DNA from: Pseudarthrobacter sp. NIBRBAC000502772
GTDB lineage: Bacteria; Actinomycetota; Actinomycetes; Actinomycetales; Micrococcaceae
Direction: 5' to 3'
DNA length: 64,000 nt
Assembly: GCF_006517235.1 (NCBI RefSeq)
Contig: NZ_CP041188.1
Location: forward strand, 4,216,001-4,280,000
A model generated the notes under the pieces. It did not search any database, was not told the origin of the DNA, and was given only the letters and a program-made list of their open reading frames with translations. Below, one piece after another: positions 32,279 to 40,578 of the stretch (position 1 is the stretch's first letter; each line of letters opens with the position of its first letter). Both the position numbers and the translations under genes were made by a program.

Positions 32279-32476
32279 TTAACTCCGGGTGGGGTCCGGA
32301 CGCAGCGGTGCGGGCCCCGGATCCGGGACGGGCAGCGGTCCGGGAGGTTCCGGCGTCGGGATGGGGCTGGGCCTGTCCGGTCCCGGGTGGCCGGGATGGG
32401 TGGGCTCCGGACTGAAGGGGTCCGGGCCTGGTTCCGGCGGGAACGGCTCTGGTTCGTGCACTGGCGGGATGGTCAT
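32279..32476 (-). CDS. 65-aa proline-rich small protein
   Basis: The product begins MTIPPVHEPEPFPPEPGPDP and continues as alternating P, E and D-rich repeats to the end. GAGGGGAAG lies about 5-13 bp ahead of the ATG, a strong ribosome site, and the stop abuts a bidirectional terminator; both favour a real gene. It must be disordered. No family is recognisable and function is unknown. Confidence 0.5.
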   Translation of the reverse strand: MTIPPVHEPEPFPPEPGPDPFSPEPTHPGHPGPDRPSPIPTPEPPGPLPVPDPGPAPLRPDPTRS

Positions 32477-32542
32477 GGAACTTCCCCTCTCACGCTGGGC
32501 GGGTACGCCTTTGCGTGATCAGGATACGCCTGCCCGCCATCA

Positions 32543-32586
32543 ACGCTCTCTCACATCCTGCAGAAATTTCCCGAACGCTCTCTCAC
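32543..32586. repeat. 32-bp-phased repeat pair, locus 2
   Basis: ACGCTCTCTCAC occurs at 32543-32554 and again at 32575-32586, exactly 32 bp apart. A degenerate inverted copy (GTGAGTGCGT) follows at about 32594. It is the same element as at 12749 and 47938 and lies between two minus-strand genes. Confidence 0.8.
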
Positions 32587-32620
32587 TCCGGCTGTGAGTG
32601 CGTTCTAGTCCGACCTGCTT

Positions 32621-33034
32621 CTAGGCCGGACGGCGCAGTCGGACCGGGCGGGAAACCGGCGCCTTGGCTGCTTCGCCGGCTTCCCTCATCAGCGGGACGG
32701 CGAAGCTCACCACCAGGCGGGCGTTGGCGTCGTCCGTGGACCTGATGGTCAGGCTTCTGGTGCCGGGCGGCAGGGACGGAGTGAATACCTGCAGATTGCG
32801 GGAGCCGAGGCTGGCCGAGTCCCGGAACGTGTATTGCGTGCCCCAATGGTCTTCGATGGCAATCTCCGGGATGGCTCTCCCGGCAGCGGACTCCACGTGG
32901 ATGTTGACCACCAGGCACGTGCTCCAGACTTCGACGGAGAGCACCGTGAACTCTGCGCCGGGCGTCAGGTGCAGGCCGTACGTGGGCGGCAGGAGCATCT
33001 TCCGGAGGATGCCTTTTGGAATCAGGTTTCGCAT
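32621..33034 (-). CDS. Hypothetical protein, 137 aa
   Basis: The protein begins MRNLIPKGILRKMLLPPTYG from the ATG at 33034, which GGGGG precedes. It is soluble and rich in predicted beta strand, with EFTVLSVEVWSTCLVVNIHV, IAIEDHWGTQYTFRDSASL and PPGTRSLTIRSTD. The alternating pattern suggests a beta-sandwich. It ends in a basic tail (RPVRLRRPA). I do not recognise a family, and its neighbours give no functional hint. Confidence 0.6.
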   Translation of the reverse strand: MRNLIPKGILRKMLLPPTYGLHLTPGAEFTVLSVEVWSTCLVVNIHVESAAGRAIPEIAIEDHWGTQYTFRDSASLGSRNLQVFTPSLPPGTRSLTIRSTDDANARLVVSFAVPLMREAGEAAKAPVSRPVRLRRPA

Positions 33035-33067
33035 CTTCGCCCCCAATATCACTAAGAGTGCTTCCAA

Positions 33068-33373
33068 TTAGCCCGCGATTAGGACGCCCTGTCAAGGTCC
33101 CTGCTCAGCCTCCTGCGGCAACCCGCACCAGCATGGCCAGGGACGCAGAGAAGTGGTCCCCGGCGGGGCCGGGGACCACCGTATCGGAAGGGTCGCCCGC
33201 AGACTGCCGATGCGCTATCTGGCGCTGTGGCGTGCCGAAACGGCTAACCGCCCTAAGAGGCAGATGAAAAAGAACGCGTCCGGATCCTCCCGGTAATGCC
33301 GTTTTAGCACCCGGCGGAGGGCGGTTCAAGGGGTTCCGGCCGGTAACTTAGCGGCCCGTCCGGCCCGGCTGCT
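33068..33373. other. Gene-free stretch upstream of oligopeptidase B, with one hairpin
   Basis: No coding frame with protein-like composition is visible. It contains a perfect 12-bp hairpin at 33153-33179 (GTGGTCCCCGGC, GGG loop, GCCGGGGACCAC) that resembles a terminator although no gene ends toward it nearby. The remainder shows no recognised RNA or repeat. Confidence 0.45.
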
Positions 33374-33438
33374 CCGTTGATCTATCACTTACAGTCGTTT
33401 TGCCCCCGGTTTAGGGACCATAAGTGATAGATCAACGG
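33374..33438. repeat. GATCTATCACTTA palindrome, copy 1
   Basis: CCGTTGATCTATCACTTA (33374-33391) and TAAGTGATAGATCAACGG (33421-33438) form a perfect 18-bp stem around a 29-bp loop. A second copy with a different loop is at 50731-50796. It lies upstream of the oligopeptidase gene, not at a convergent gene end. Confidence 0.8.
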
Positions 33439-33506
33439 GGCGGGCGAGGGCTACCCCGGTAGCGAACGGCGGCCATTTTGTCCGCCCGGCTCTATATATT
33501 GAAGGC

Positions 33507-35747
33507 ATGACCCAGACTCCGCTGCAGGATTCCGCCACTTCGTCCGCCGCTTCCTCCCCCGCGCCGCCAGTGGCCAAGAAGGTCCCGCACGAGCGGACGC
33601 ACCACGGCGACACTTTTGTGGACAACTACGAGTGGCTGCGCGAGAAGGAATCCGCCGAAGTGGTTGAGCACCTGAAGGCCGAGAACGCCTACCAGGAGGC
33701 CGTCACCGCCCACCAGGAGCCGCTGCGCGAGGCCATCTTCCAGGAAATCAAGGGCCGCACGCAGGAGACAGACCTGTCTGTCCCAAACCGCAAGGACGGC
33801 TGGTGGTACTTCAGCCGCTCGGTTGAGGGCAAGGAGTACGGCATCCAGTGCCGCGTCCGCGCCCAGGACACCGGCAACCCGGTGGCCGACTGGACTCCCC
33901 CCGCAGTGGAGGCCGGCGTCGAAATCCCCGGCGAGGAAGTGCTGCTGGACGGCAACATCGAGGCCGAAGGCAAGCCGTTCTTCTCGGTGGGCGGCTCGGC
34001 CGTCACGGTGGACGGGAACCTTTACGCCTACGCCGTGGACAACGCCGGCGACGAACGTTTCACCCTCCACATCAAGGACCTCCGCACCGGGGAACTCCTC
34101 CCGGACGTCATCGAGAACATCTTCTACGGCGTCAGCTTCTCCCCCGACGGCACCCGCATTTTCTACACCGTTGTGGACGATTCGTGGCGCCCGTACCAGG
34201 TCAAGTCCCACGTCCTGGGCACGCCGGTCTCCGACGATGAGGTGATTTACCAGGAGGACGACGTCGCCATGTGGCTGGGCTTTGAGCTCTCCTCTGACAG
34301 GCGCCACCTCGTGCTGGGCATCGGCTGCTCCGAGTACAGCGAGACCCGCCTGCTGCGTTTCGATGACCCGACGGCGGCCCTCACCACCGTGATTTCGCGG
34401 GACGAGCGCGTCCTCTACGAGGCCGAGCCGTTCCTGCTCACCGGTTCTGACGGCGAAAAATCAGAACGCATCCTGCTCACCCACAACCGCGGGGCCATCA
34501 ACTCCATGGTCTCCCTGGTGGACCCCGCCGAGCTCGCCAAGCCGTTGGCCGAGCAGCACTGGAGTACCGTCGTCGAGCATTCCGACGACGTCCGCGTCAA
34601 CGGTGCCGGCGTCACCTCCACGCACCTGATTGTGTCCGTCCGCAAAGACACCATCGAACGCGTCCAGGTGATGGGACTGGCCGGCCTCGGTACGCCCGCG
34701 CAGGAAGCTCCGGTGGAACCGGCGTTCGACGAGGAGCTGTACACGGCCGGCGTCGGCGGTTCGGACTACGAGGCACCGGTGATCCGGCTGGGCTACACGT
34801 CCTACTTCACGCCGTCGCGCGTCTACGATTTTGTGCTGCCCACCCCGGTGCAGCCCGCCGGCGAACTGCTGCTCCGCAAGGAAAGCCCGGTGCTGGGCGG
34901 CTACGACGGCAGCGACTACGTGGCCACCCGCGAATGGGCCGACGCCGCGGACGGCACCAGGATCCCCCTGTCTGTGCTGCGCCACAGAAGCGTCAAACAG
35001 GATTCGACGGCGGCGGGCCTGGTCTACGGGTACGGCTCCTACGAGCTGAGCATGGACCCCGGTTTCGGCATTGCCCGGCTGTCGCTGTTGGACCGCGGCG
35101 TGGTGTTTGTGATCGCGCACATCCGCGGCGGCGGCGAGCTGGGCCGACACTGGTATGAGGACGGCAAGAAGCTCGCCAAGAAGAACACCTTCACCGACTT
35201 TGTGGACGCCACGGACTGGCTGGCCAAGTCCGGGTGGGTGGATCCGTCCCGGATTGCGGCGCTCGGCGGCTCCGCAGGCGGTCTGCTGATGGGCGTAGTG
35301 GCCAACCTGGCACCGGAAAAGTACGCAGCGGTGGTGGCGCAGGTGCCGTTCGTGGACGCCCTCACCACCATCCTGGACCCGGAGCTTCCGCTGTCCGCCC
35401 TGGAGTGGGAGGAATGGGGCAACCCCATCACGGACCCCGAGGTGTACGCCTACATGAAGTCCTATTCACCGTACGAGAATGTGCGTTCCGTTGCGTACCC
35501 CAAGGTGGCCGCGGTGACGTCCTTTAACGACACCCGCGTCCTGTACGTGGAGCCGGCCAAGTGGGTCCAGGAGCTGCGGAACAAGACCACCGGCGCCGAG
35601 CCTGTGGTGATGAAGATCGAAATGGACGGCGGCCACGGCGGCGCGTCCGGGCGCTATGTCCAGTGGCGCGAGCGGGCGTGGGACTACGCGTTCATCGCCG
35701 ACTCCCTCGGCGCCAAGGACCTGCTGCCCGGGGCCGGCCTCAAATAG
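33507..35747 (+). CDS. ptrB: Oligopeptidase B / S9A prolyl-oligopeptidase family protein
   Basis: The 746-aa cytosolic serine peptidase has an N-terminal beta-propeller (about 20-430, beginning VDNYEWLREKESAEVVEHLK) and a C-terminal alpha/beta-hydrolase domain. The triad is Ser in ALGGSAGGLLMG, Asp in TSFNDTRVLYVEP, and His in DGGHGGASGR. The closest family pattern is protease II, which cuts peptides after basic residues. An AT-rich TATATATT lies 10-20 bp before the start. It ends just before a strong palindrome. Confidence 0.92.
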   Translation: MTQTPLQDSATSSAASSPAPPVAKKVPHERTHHGDTFVDNYEWLREKESAEVVEHLKAENAYQEAVTAHQEPLREAIFQEIKGRTQETDLSVPNRKDGWWYFSRSVEGKEYGIQCRVRAQDTGNPVADWTPPAVEAGVEIPGEEVLLDGNIEAEGKPFFSVGGSAVTVDGNLYAYAVDNAGDERFTLHIKDLRTGELLPDVIENIFYGVSFSPDGTRIFYTVVDDSWRPYQVKSHVLGTPVSDDEVIYQEDDVAMWLGFELSSDRRHLVLGIGCSEYSETRLLRFDDPTAALTTVISRDERVLYEAEPFLLTGSDGEKSERILLTHNRGAINSMVSLVDPAELAKPLAEQHWSTVVEHSDDVRVNGAGVTSTHLIVSVRKDTIERVQVMGLAGLGTPAQEAPVEPAFDEELYTAGVGGSDYEAPVIRLGYTSYFTPSRVYDFVLPTPVQPAGELLLRKESPVLGGYDGSDYVATREWADAADGTRIPLSVLRHRSVKQDSTAAGLVYGYGSYELSMDPGFGIARLSLLDRGVVFVIAHIRGGGELGRHWYEDGKKLAKKNTFTDFVDATDWLAKSGWVDPSRIAALGGSAGGLLMGVVANLAPEKYAAVVAQVPFVDALTTILDPELPLSALEWEEWGNPITDPEVYAYMKSYSPYENVRSVAYPKVAAVTSFNDTRVLYVEPAKWVQELRNKTTGAEPVVMKIEMDGGHGGASGRYVQWRERAWDYAFIADSLGAKDLLPGAGLK

Positions 35748-35750
35748 CCC

Positions 35751-35810
35751 ATCGATTGCTCCGTAACCGCCGTTTTGAGGGTCCAAAAGGGCGCTTACGG
35801 AGCAATCGAT
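35751..35810. terminator. ATTGCTCCGTA palindrome, copy 1
   Basis: ATCGATTGCTCCGTAA pairs perfectly with TTACGGAGCAATCGAT, and the inner bases (CCGTTTTG with CAAAAGGG) pair partly. It starts 4 bp after the oligopeptidase stop. A second copy with the same outer arms occurs at 63043-63106. Confidence 0.8.
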
Positions 35811-35847
35811 CGGGATCCCGCGGGCCGCGATGGCAAGCCTGGGCCGG

Positions 35848-36297
35848 TCAGGTGTTGGGATGCTCTGCCAGCCACTTGGCCAAGGCTTTGAGGTTGCCCC
35901 GGAGCGACCAGCCCAGGATGAAACTCACCAGCCGGGCGGGCACCTTGTCCAGGAATCCCAACCCTGACCTGACCTCAATCAGCTCCGTCAGACGCGTGCC
36001 GCCGTCGACCGGTTCCAGCATGAACGTCACGGTGACGTCGCGCTTTCCTTCGACCGAGCGGGACACCATCCGCCGGGGTGGCTGGAAGTCCGTGTACTCG
36101 ACGGTCCAGTCGGAGCGCTGTCCCATGTAGCTGCTCGTGCCCCGACCTCTGGTTCCCAACCCCACCGGGCCATCACCCACCTGCCCGGACGCAACGACAA
36201 ACCGATCATAGACCGCGAGGTTTTCGAACCTGGACACGAAGTCAAAGACCTCCTGCTGCGGACGGGCAATGTGGACGCTTTCTTCTACGACTGGCAT
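35848..36297 (-). CDS. SRPBCC family protein (tandem copy 1)
   Basis: The 149-aa START-like/polyketide-cyclase fold protein starts MPVVEESVHIARPQQEVFDF. AAGGAGC precedes the ATG at 36297. SRPBCC proteins form a hydrophobic ligand pocket; the ligand here is unknown. It is clearly paralogous to the next gene (shared VEESVxIARPxQEVF and RxVSRSVEGK), so the pair arose by tandem duplication. A 70-bp gap separates them on the same strand. Confidence 0.8.
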   Translation of the reverse strand: MPVVEESVHIARPQQEVFDFVSRFENLAVYDRFVVASGQVGDGPVGLGTRGRGTSSYMGQRSDWTVEYTDFQPPRRMVSRSVEGKRDVTVTFMLEPVDGGTRLTELIEVRSGLGFLDKVPARLVSFILGWSLRGNLKALAKWLAEHPNT

Positions 36298-36367
36298 GGC
36301 AATGCTCCTTGGACGCGCCCAGAGTCGGCCCGGTGGGGGCAGCTGGGGCTGAATCCGGTGTCCGTCC

Positions 36368-36835
36368 TCAGCCGTCGCTGCTCCCCAGCTCCGGATGCTC
36401 AGCCAGCAGTTCGGCCAGTGTCTCGAGGTTGGCACGGACGGTCCTGGCCTGGGCTTGTTCCACGAACCGGTCGGCCAGTTTGCCGAACACCCCGCCCAGG
36501 CCAGAGGCCGCATCGATCCGGAAGTTCAGGCGCGTCCCGTCACCTTCAGGTTCCAGGACGTGGGTGATAGTGAATTCCAGCTTTCCTTCCACCGAGCGGG
36601 ATACAAGGCGGGTTGGAGGCTGGAATTCGATGACCTCGGTTGTCCAGTCGAATTTCCTGCCCACCACCTTGCTGGCGCCCTTGACCCGGGTGCCGACCGC
36701 AACAGGCTCGGTCCCGACCGTTTCGGCATGGACCGCCGAGGAGTCCCAGACCGGAATGTTTTCGCCCTTGGACAGGAAATTGAAGACTTCCTGTGGCGGG
36801 CGGGCAATGTAGACGCTTTCTTCCACGGTAGGCAT
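36368..36835 (-). CDS. SRPBCC family protein (tandem copy 2)
   Basis: The 155-aa paralogue starts MPTVEESVYIARPPQEVFNF at the ATG at 36835, with AGGAGAA ahead. It contains RLVSRSVEGKLEFTITHVLE and a C-terminal amphipathic helix. A longer frame upstream to 36925 lacks a good start. It lies upstream of copy 1 and probably shares its transcript. Small-ligand binding or lipid transfer is a family-level guess. Confidence 0.8.
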   Translation of the reverse strand: MPTVEESVYIARPPQEVFNFLSKGENIPVWDSSAVHAETVGTEPVAVGTRVKGASKVVGRKFDWTTEVIEFQPPTRLVSRSVEGKLEFTITHVLEPEGDGTRLNFRIDAASGLGGVFGKLADRFVEQAQARTVRANLETLAELLAEHPELGSSDG

Positions 36836-36941
36836 CGGGTTCTCCTTGGACACACCTGTTGCCAGCCCGGCTTGGCCGGCAGCTAGGCACAACGCCAGTT
36901 TGGCCTTGGCGCCTGAGGCCGTCAATGGCCATTCGTTTCCC

Positions 36942-37499
36942 TCACTGGGACCGGGCGCGCCATTCGTCCTCGAGGATCGCGTAGACCAGCTCAGTGGCCC
37001 ACTGGCCTTTGTAGTGCCATTTGTCCACCAGCCTGGCTTCCAGCCGCATGCCCAGCCGTTCGCACAAGGCGGCGGAGGCGGTATTCAGGACGTCGAGCTT
37101 TGCCTCGATCCGGTGCATCCCCAGCTCCCCGAACCCCAGCCTCAGCACCGCATCCGCGGCCTCGGCCCCGTAGCCCTTGCCCCTCGCTGCCGGCGCCAGG
37201 CTCCATCCGATTTCGCCCTGCCCGCTGCCCGAAAGCCATTTCAGCACCACTTCGCCGAGGAGTCCCGGGCCGTCCACCGCCTCGATGGCCAGGCATATCC
37301 AGTCGCCCTCCTTCTCGAAGACGAAGTTGGCGTACTTGCCCACGGACTCCATGCACTTGGTGTAGCTCTTGGCCTCCCCCGGCAGGAAGCGGGCCGTTTC
37401 GGGCAGCGAATGGTAGGCATGGAAGGCGTCCAGGTCCGCAGCTTCGAACCGGCGCAGGACCAACCGCTCGGTGCGGATGGGCAAAGTGATCTCAGGCAT
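36942..37499 (-). CDS. GNAT-family N-acetyltransferase, RimJ/RimL type
   Basis: The 185-aa enzyme begins LPIRTERLVLRRFEAADLDA, the usual opening of Acetyltransf_3 proteins. The acetyl-CoA loop is in LAPAARGKGYGAEAADAVLR, and LGMRLEARLVDKWHYKGQW closes the fold. It would acetylate an N-terminus, an antibiotic or a small amine; the substrate is not evident. It is independent of ackA, which lies 61 bp downstream on the same strand. Confidence 0.85.
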   Translation of the reverse strand: MPEITLPIRTERLVLRRFEAADLDAFHAYHSLPETARFLPGEAKSYTKCMESVGKYANFVFEKEGDWICLAIEAVDGPGLLGEVVLKWLSGSGQGEIGWSLAPAARGKGYGAEAADAVLRLGFGELGMHRIEAKLDVLNTASAALCERLGMRLEARLVDKWHYKGQWATELVYAILEDEWRARSQ

Positions 37500-37546
37500 G
37501 GACTGAGGCTACCCCGCCGCCCGGTGATCGAGCTCGCCAAGATCCG

Positions 37547-37570
37547 GGTTTCGATGGGCTCAACCACCAA
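37547..37570. repeat. Dispersed GGTTTCGA..GCTCAACCACC repeat, copy 2
   Basis: GGTTTCGATGGGCTCAACCA plus four bases matches the element at 202-225 with three differences. It overlaps the 3' end of ackA and supplies its TGA stop. Confidence 0.6.
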
Positions 37571-38714
37571 CGACGGCGGCAGTTGCCTCTGCGATGGCGC
37601 GCTCCTCGTCGGTGGGCACCACCAACACCGGGATTGCGGACGCTGCCGTGGAAATCACCCGCGGTTCCCTGGACCGCTGACTGTTCAGGCCGGCGTCGAG
37701 CTCTATGCCCAGCGCATGCAGCCTGTCAGTCACGAGGGCGCGGAACTCGTGCGAGTTTTCGCCGATCCCCGCCGTGAACACGAGTGCCTTGGCACCACCG
37801 ACGGCCACGTGGTAGCCGCCGATGTACTTTGCCAGCCGGTAGGACGTGACCGCGAGCGCCATCGAAGCCTTGGCGTCGCCGGCCTCTGACGCCTCCACCA
37901 CCGAGCGCATGTCGTTGTTCCCGGCCAGCCCCTTCAGCCCCGATTCGCGGTTGAGCATGGCGTCGATGTCGTCCGATGTCCACCCGATCCGGCCGAGGAA
38001 GACCAGGATGGACGGATCGAGGTCGCCCGAGCGGGTGCCCATCACCAGGCCCTCCAACGGCGTGAAGCCCATGGACGTGTCCACCGATTGACCGCGGCGG
38101 ATGGCCGTGACGGAAGCGCCGTTCCCCAGGTGGGCGATCACGCCGTCGAACTCGTCCACGGGCAGATCCAGCAGCACGGCGGCGCGTTGCGTGACGTACT
38201 CGTGCGAGGTGCCGTGGAAGCCATAACGGCGGATGCCGTGGTTCGTGTAGAGCTCGTCGGGCACGGCGTAGCGCCAGGCGTGTTCGGGCAGGGTGCGGTG
38301 GAAAGCGGTGTCGAACACGGCCACCTGCGGCAGGTCCGGCCACTTCTTGCTGATGGCCCGGATGCCCAGGACGTTGGCGGGGTTGTGCAGCGGCGCCAGC
38401 GGGTTGAGTCGCTCGATGGCACGGGTGATCTCGTTGTCGATCAGCACCGGCTCGGCGAAGCGCTCACCGCCGTGCACCACTCGGTGGCCCACCGCCGCCA
38501 GGTCAAGGTCCCCGAGCTCGGCATGGATCGCGGCATCTACCAGTTCCAGCGCCTCCGCATGATCTCGGGGACCCTCGATTTCGCCGTCGCCATCACCGCC
38601 GTTGCCCATGCCGATCTTCTCGATCAGCCCTTCGGTCAGCACAATGCCGGCGGCCACGTCCCGGACCTGGTACTTGAGCGAGGACGAACCGGAATTGATA
38701 ACGAGCACAAGCAT
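37560..38714 (-). CDS. ackA: Acetate kinase
   Basis: The 384-aa enzyme makes ATP and acetate from acetyl phosphate. Motifs are VLVINSGSSSLKYQV at the start, HRVVHGGERF, AVFDTAFHRTLP and YGFHGTSHEYVTQ. I start at the ATG at 38714, preceded by AGGAGG. Its partner pta lies upstream on the same strand but 1.9 kb away, with an oppositely oriented zinc-linked island between them. The stop codon lies in a dispersed repeat. Confidence 0.95.
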   Translation of the reverse strand: MLVLVINSGSSSLKYQVRDVAAGIVLTEGLIEKIGMGNGGDGDGEIEGPRDHAEALELVDAAIHAELGDLDLAAVGHRVVHGGERFAEPVLIDNEITRAIERLNPLAPLHNPANVLGIRAISKKWPDLPQVAVFDTAFHRTLPEHAWRYAVPDELYTNHGIRRYGFHGTSHEYVTQRAAVLLDLPVDEFDGVIAHLGNGASVTAIRRGQSVDTSMGFTPLEGLVMGTRSGDLDPSILVFLGRIGWTSDDIDAMLNRESGLKGLAGNNDMRSVVEASEAGDAKASMALAVTSYRLAKYIGGYHVAVGGAKALVFTAGIGENSHEFRALVTDRLHALGIELDAGLNSQRSREPRVISTAASAIPVLVVPTDEERAIAEATAAVVGG

Positions 38715-38832
38715 GGGGCCTCCTGAAGCCTCGGTGCCGCGGGGCACAGCTGACGAGGGGTGGTGCCGGAGCCTGGTGCAGCGCTCCCTGGGATCCACTC
38801 TATAAGTTGCCCCCTGGGCACGTTGACTTGTA

Positions 38833-38851
38833 AATGATAATGATTCTCATT
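38833..38851 (+). promoter_or_regulatory. Probable Zur box
   Basis: AATGATAATGATTCTCATT is a 19-bp dyad with 9-bp half sites and three mismatched pairs, the form of actinobacterial Zur and Fur operators. It lies 13 bp ahead of the CobW-like start. The downstream genes (CobW-like, zinc-free L36) are classic Zur targets, so Zur is preferred over Fur. Confidence 0.75.
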
Positions 38852-38863
38852 AGAGTGATCGGC

Positions 38864-39979
38864 ATGCATATCACTGTGATCAGCTCCCTGGACGCCCTGT
38901 GCCGCCAGCAAGCCTGCCAAGACGCGGCCGCGGCCAATCCCGGCGCCGTGGTGGTCCTGCACGACCTGTTGGAGAACGGCGTGGTCATCCGCAGGATCTC
39001 CAGCCAGTCCGGGCTTGTGGAGCGCACCGAGACGCAGCTGGAACACGGCTGCCTGAGCTGCACGGTACGGCTGGACCTCGTACCCACCATCGAGCGGCTG
39101 CTGGAACGCGGGGAGACCCAGGCCATCATCGGGCTCCCTCCGGCCGTGTCCGCGGAGGCAGCGATCGGGGCCCTGCGGCGTGGCCTTTCCCGCCCAGTGA
39201 CGATTGATTCCGCTGTCCTGGCCTGCGCCCCTGACACGCTGGAGGACCACATTTGGGACCACCACACCCTGTTTGAGTCCGGGTTCACGCCGGTCCCGGA
39301 GGACCAGCGCACTGCGGGTGAATTCCTCATCGGCGAGCTGTCGTTCAATGACACCGTCCTGCTGGCGGAGGTGGACCTGTTTCCGGCCGACCTCGCCCTG
39401 CGTGTTCGCGGCGTCCAACTGGTCAGGGAACTGGCCCCTCACGCTGACGTGGCGGAAAACGCCCGCCTCATCCGCCCGGGCCGCCACAACTACCACGACG
39501 CCCTGAGCCGGACGGTCCCCGGTTCGGTGCGGATCCCGGCGTCGTCCTCAACATCACCGTTCACTACCGTCACCCACCGGGCCCAACGGCCGCTGCACCC
39601 TGAGCGGTTCCGGCACGCCCTGGCGTCCCTCGCGGAAGGGTGCTGCTGGTTGCGGGGACGCCTGTGGATCGCCGCCGCACCGCAGTGCCGGATCGCCATC
39701 CAGGGCATCGGCCCGCGTGTCTGGCTCGAAAATACCGGACCGTGGCTGGCAGACCAGGACGCCGGTGCGGCGCCCGATCCCCTCAACCACGTGGACGCCC
39801 ACCTGGACTGGCATCCGGAACACGGGGATCGCGGAAGCGTGCTGGCCGCGACCGGAGCGGATATGGACCCGGCGGAAATTGCGCAGCTGCTCTCCGCCTG
39901 CGAACTCACCGACGCGGAAATGGAGGCCGGGTTCGTCGGTCTGACCGACCCGTTCCAGCTCGACCCCGCCCCGTCCTGA
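38864..39979 (+). CDS. CobW/Rv0106-like putative zinc metallochaperone lacking a P-loop
   Basis: The 371-aa protein has the CobW layout but the N-terminal Walker A is replaced (MHITVISSLDALCRQQACQ, no GxxxxGK). The CxCC motif is replaced by HGCLSCTVR. The C-terminal CobW_C domain is present (RPLHPERFRHALASLAEG, then CWLRGRLWIAAAPQ). This variant resembles mycobacterial Rv0106, which is Zur-controlled. It begins at the ATG at 38864, right after the Zur box, and precedes a zinc-free L36 gene. A role in zinc allocation under starvation is likely; GTP hydrolysis is doubtful. Confidence 0.75.
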   Translation: MHITVISSLDALCRQQACQDAAAANPGAVVVLHDLLENGVVIRRISSQSGLVERTETQLEHGCLSCTVRLDLVPTIERLLERGETQAIIGLPPAVSAEAAIGALRRGLSRPVTIDSAVLACAPDTLEDHIWDHHTLFESGFTPVPEDQRTAGEFLIGELSFNDTVLLAEVDLFPADLALRVRGVQLVRELAPHADVAENARLIRPGRHNYHDALSRTVPGSVRIPASSSTSPFTTVTHRAQRPLHPERFRHALASLAEGCCWLRGRLWIAAAPQCRIAIQGIGPRVWLENTGPWLADQDAGAAPDPLNHVDAHLDWHPEHGDRGSVLAATGADMDPAEIAQLLSACELTDAEMEAGFVGLTDPFQLDPAPS

Positions 39980-40015
39980 ACGGCCCACCAACCGCCAACA
40001 ACAAGGAGCAATCCC

Positions 40016-40138
40016 ATGAAAGTCAGAAATTCCCTCCGCGCCCTGAAGAAGGTTCCCGGCGCCCAGATCGTCCGACGCCGGGGCCGCACCTTTGTGATCA
40101 ATAAGAAGAATCCGCGGATGAAGGCCCGTCAAGGCTGA
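40016..40138 (+). CDS. rpmJ: Ribosomal protein bL36, zinc-free (type B) paralogue
   Basis: The 40-aa protein begins [20 protein letters not shown] and ends [12 protein letters not shown]. It matches the longer type B L36 and has no cysteines, so it cannot bind the zinc that standard L36 holds. AAGGAG precedes the ATG at 40016. It lies 36 bp behind the Zur-controlled CobW-like gene and is probably in the same transcript. Under zinc starvation it would replace the zinc form and free that metal. Confidence 0.93.
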   Translation: MKVRNSLRALKKVPGAQIVRRRGRTFVINKKNPRMKARQG

Positions 40139-40234
40139 GGCTGCAGCCCCGCTCACCCCGCGCCCGCCGTTGCGTCAGCCGCGGCAGGCGCCTAGAGTCG
40201 GCGGACACGTTGCACTATGCAGAGAGGGACTTCC

Positions 40235-40492
40235 ATGCCGAACGACACCACTCAGCCCGACAACACCGAACCTGAGACCGCAGAACCCGCCCCCGGCACC
40301 AAGGACCCCACCGGCGTCGAGGGTTCCAACCCGGCCCTGGACGACACCGGAAGCCCCAAGGTCGACGAGGTGGGCGAGGCTGCTGAGCAGCCCAAGGATC
40401 CGCAGAACCTGGACCTCACGCCCGAAGGACTCTCCGACGAGCCCGCCAAGGAAGAGGACCCGGACAGCCTGGCCAAGCCGGAAAACAGCTAA
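40235..40492 (+). CDS. Acidic disordered small protein
   Basis: The 85-aa product begins MPNDTTQPDNTEPETAEPAP and is rich in E, D, P and T throughout, with no hydrophobic core. GAGAGGGAC lies ahead of the ATG. It follows the zinc island on the same strand after 96 bp and ends directly at a strong palindrome, so it is probably expressed. No family or function recognised. Confidence 0.55.
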   Translation: MPNDTTQPDNTEPETAEPAPGTKDPTGVEGSNPALDDTGSPKVDEVGEAAEQPKDPQNLDLTPEGLSDEPAKEEDPDSLAKPENS

Positions 40493-40495
40493 CCA

Positions 40496-40558
40496 CAACG
40501 CGGGGTCACTCAATGCCCAATATTCCCTCCGGAAGGGGCATTTAGTGACCCCGCGTTG
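40496..40558. terminator. GGGGTCACTnAATGCCC palindrome
   Basis: CAACGCGGGGTCACTC with AATGCCC (40496-40518) pairs with GGGCATTTAGTGACCC and CGCGTTG (ending 40558), with one mismatch in 23. It lies between convergent genes (acidic protein and pta) and should terminate both. Confidence 0.8.
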
Positions 40559-40578
40559 CTTGTCGTCCCTCACCGTCC

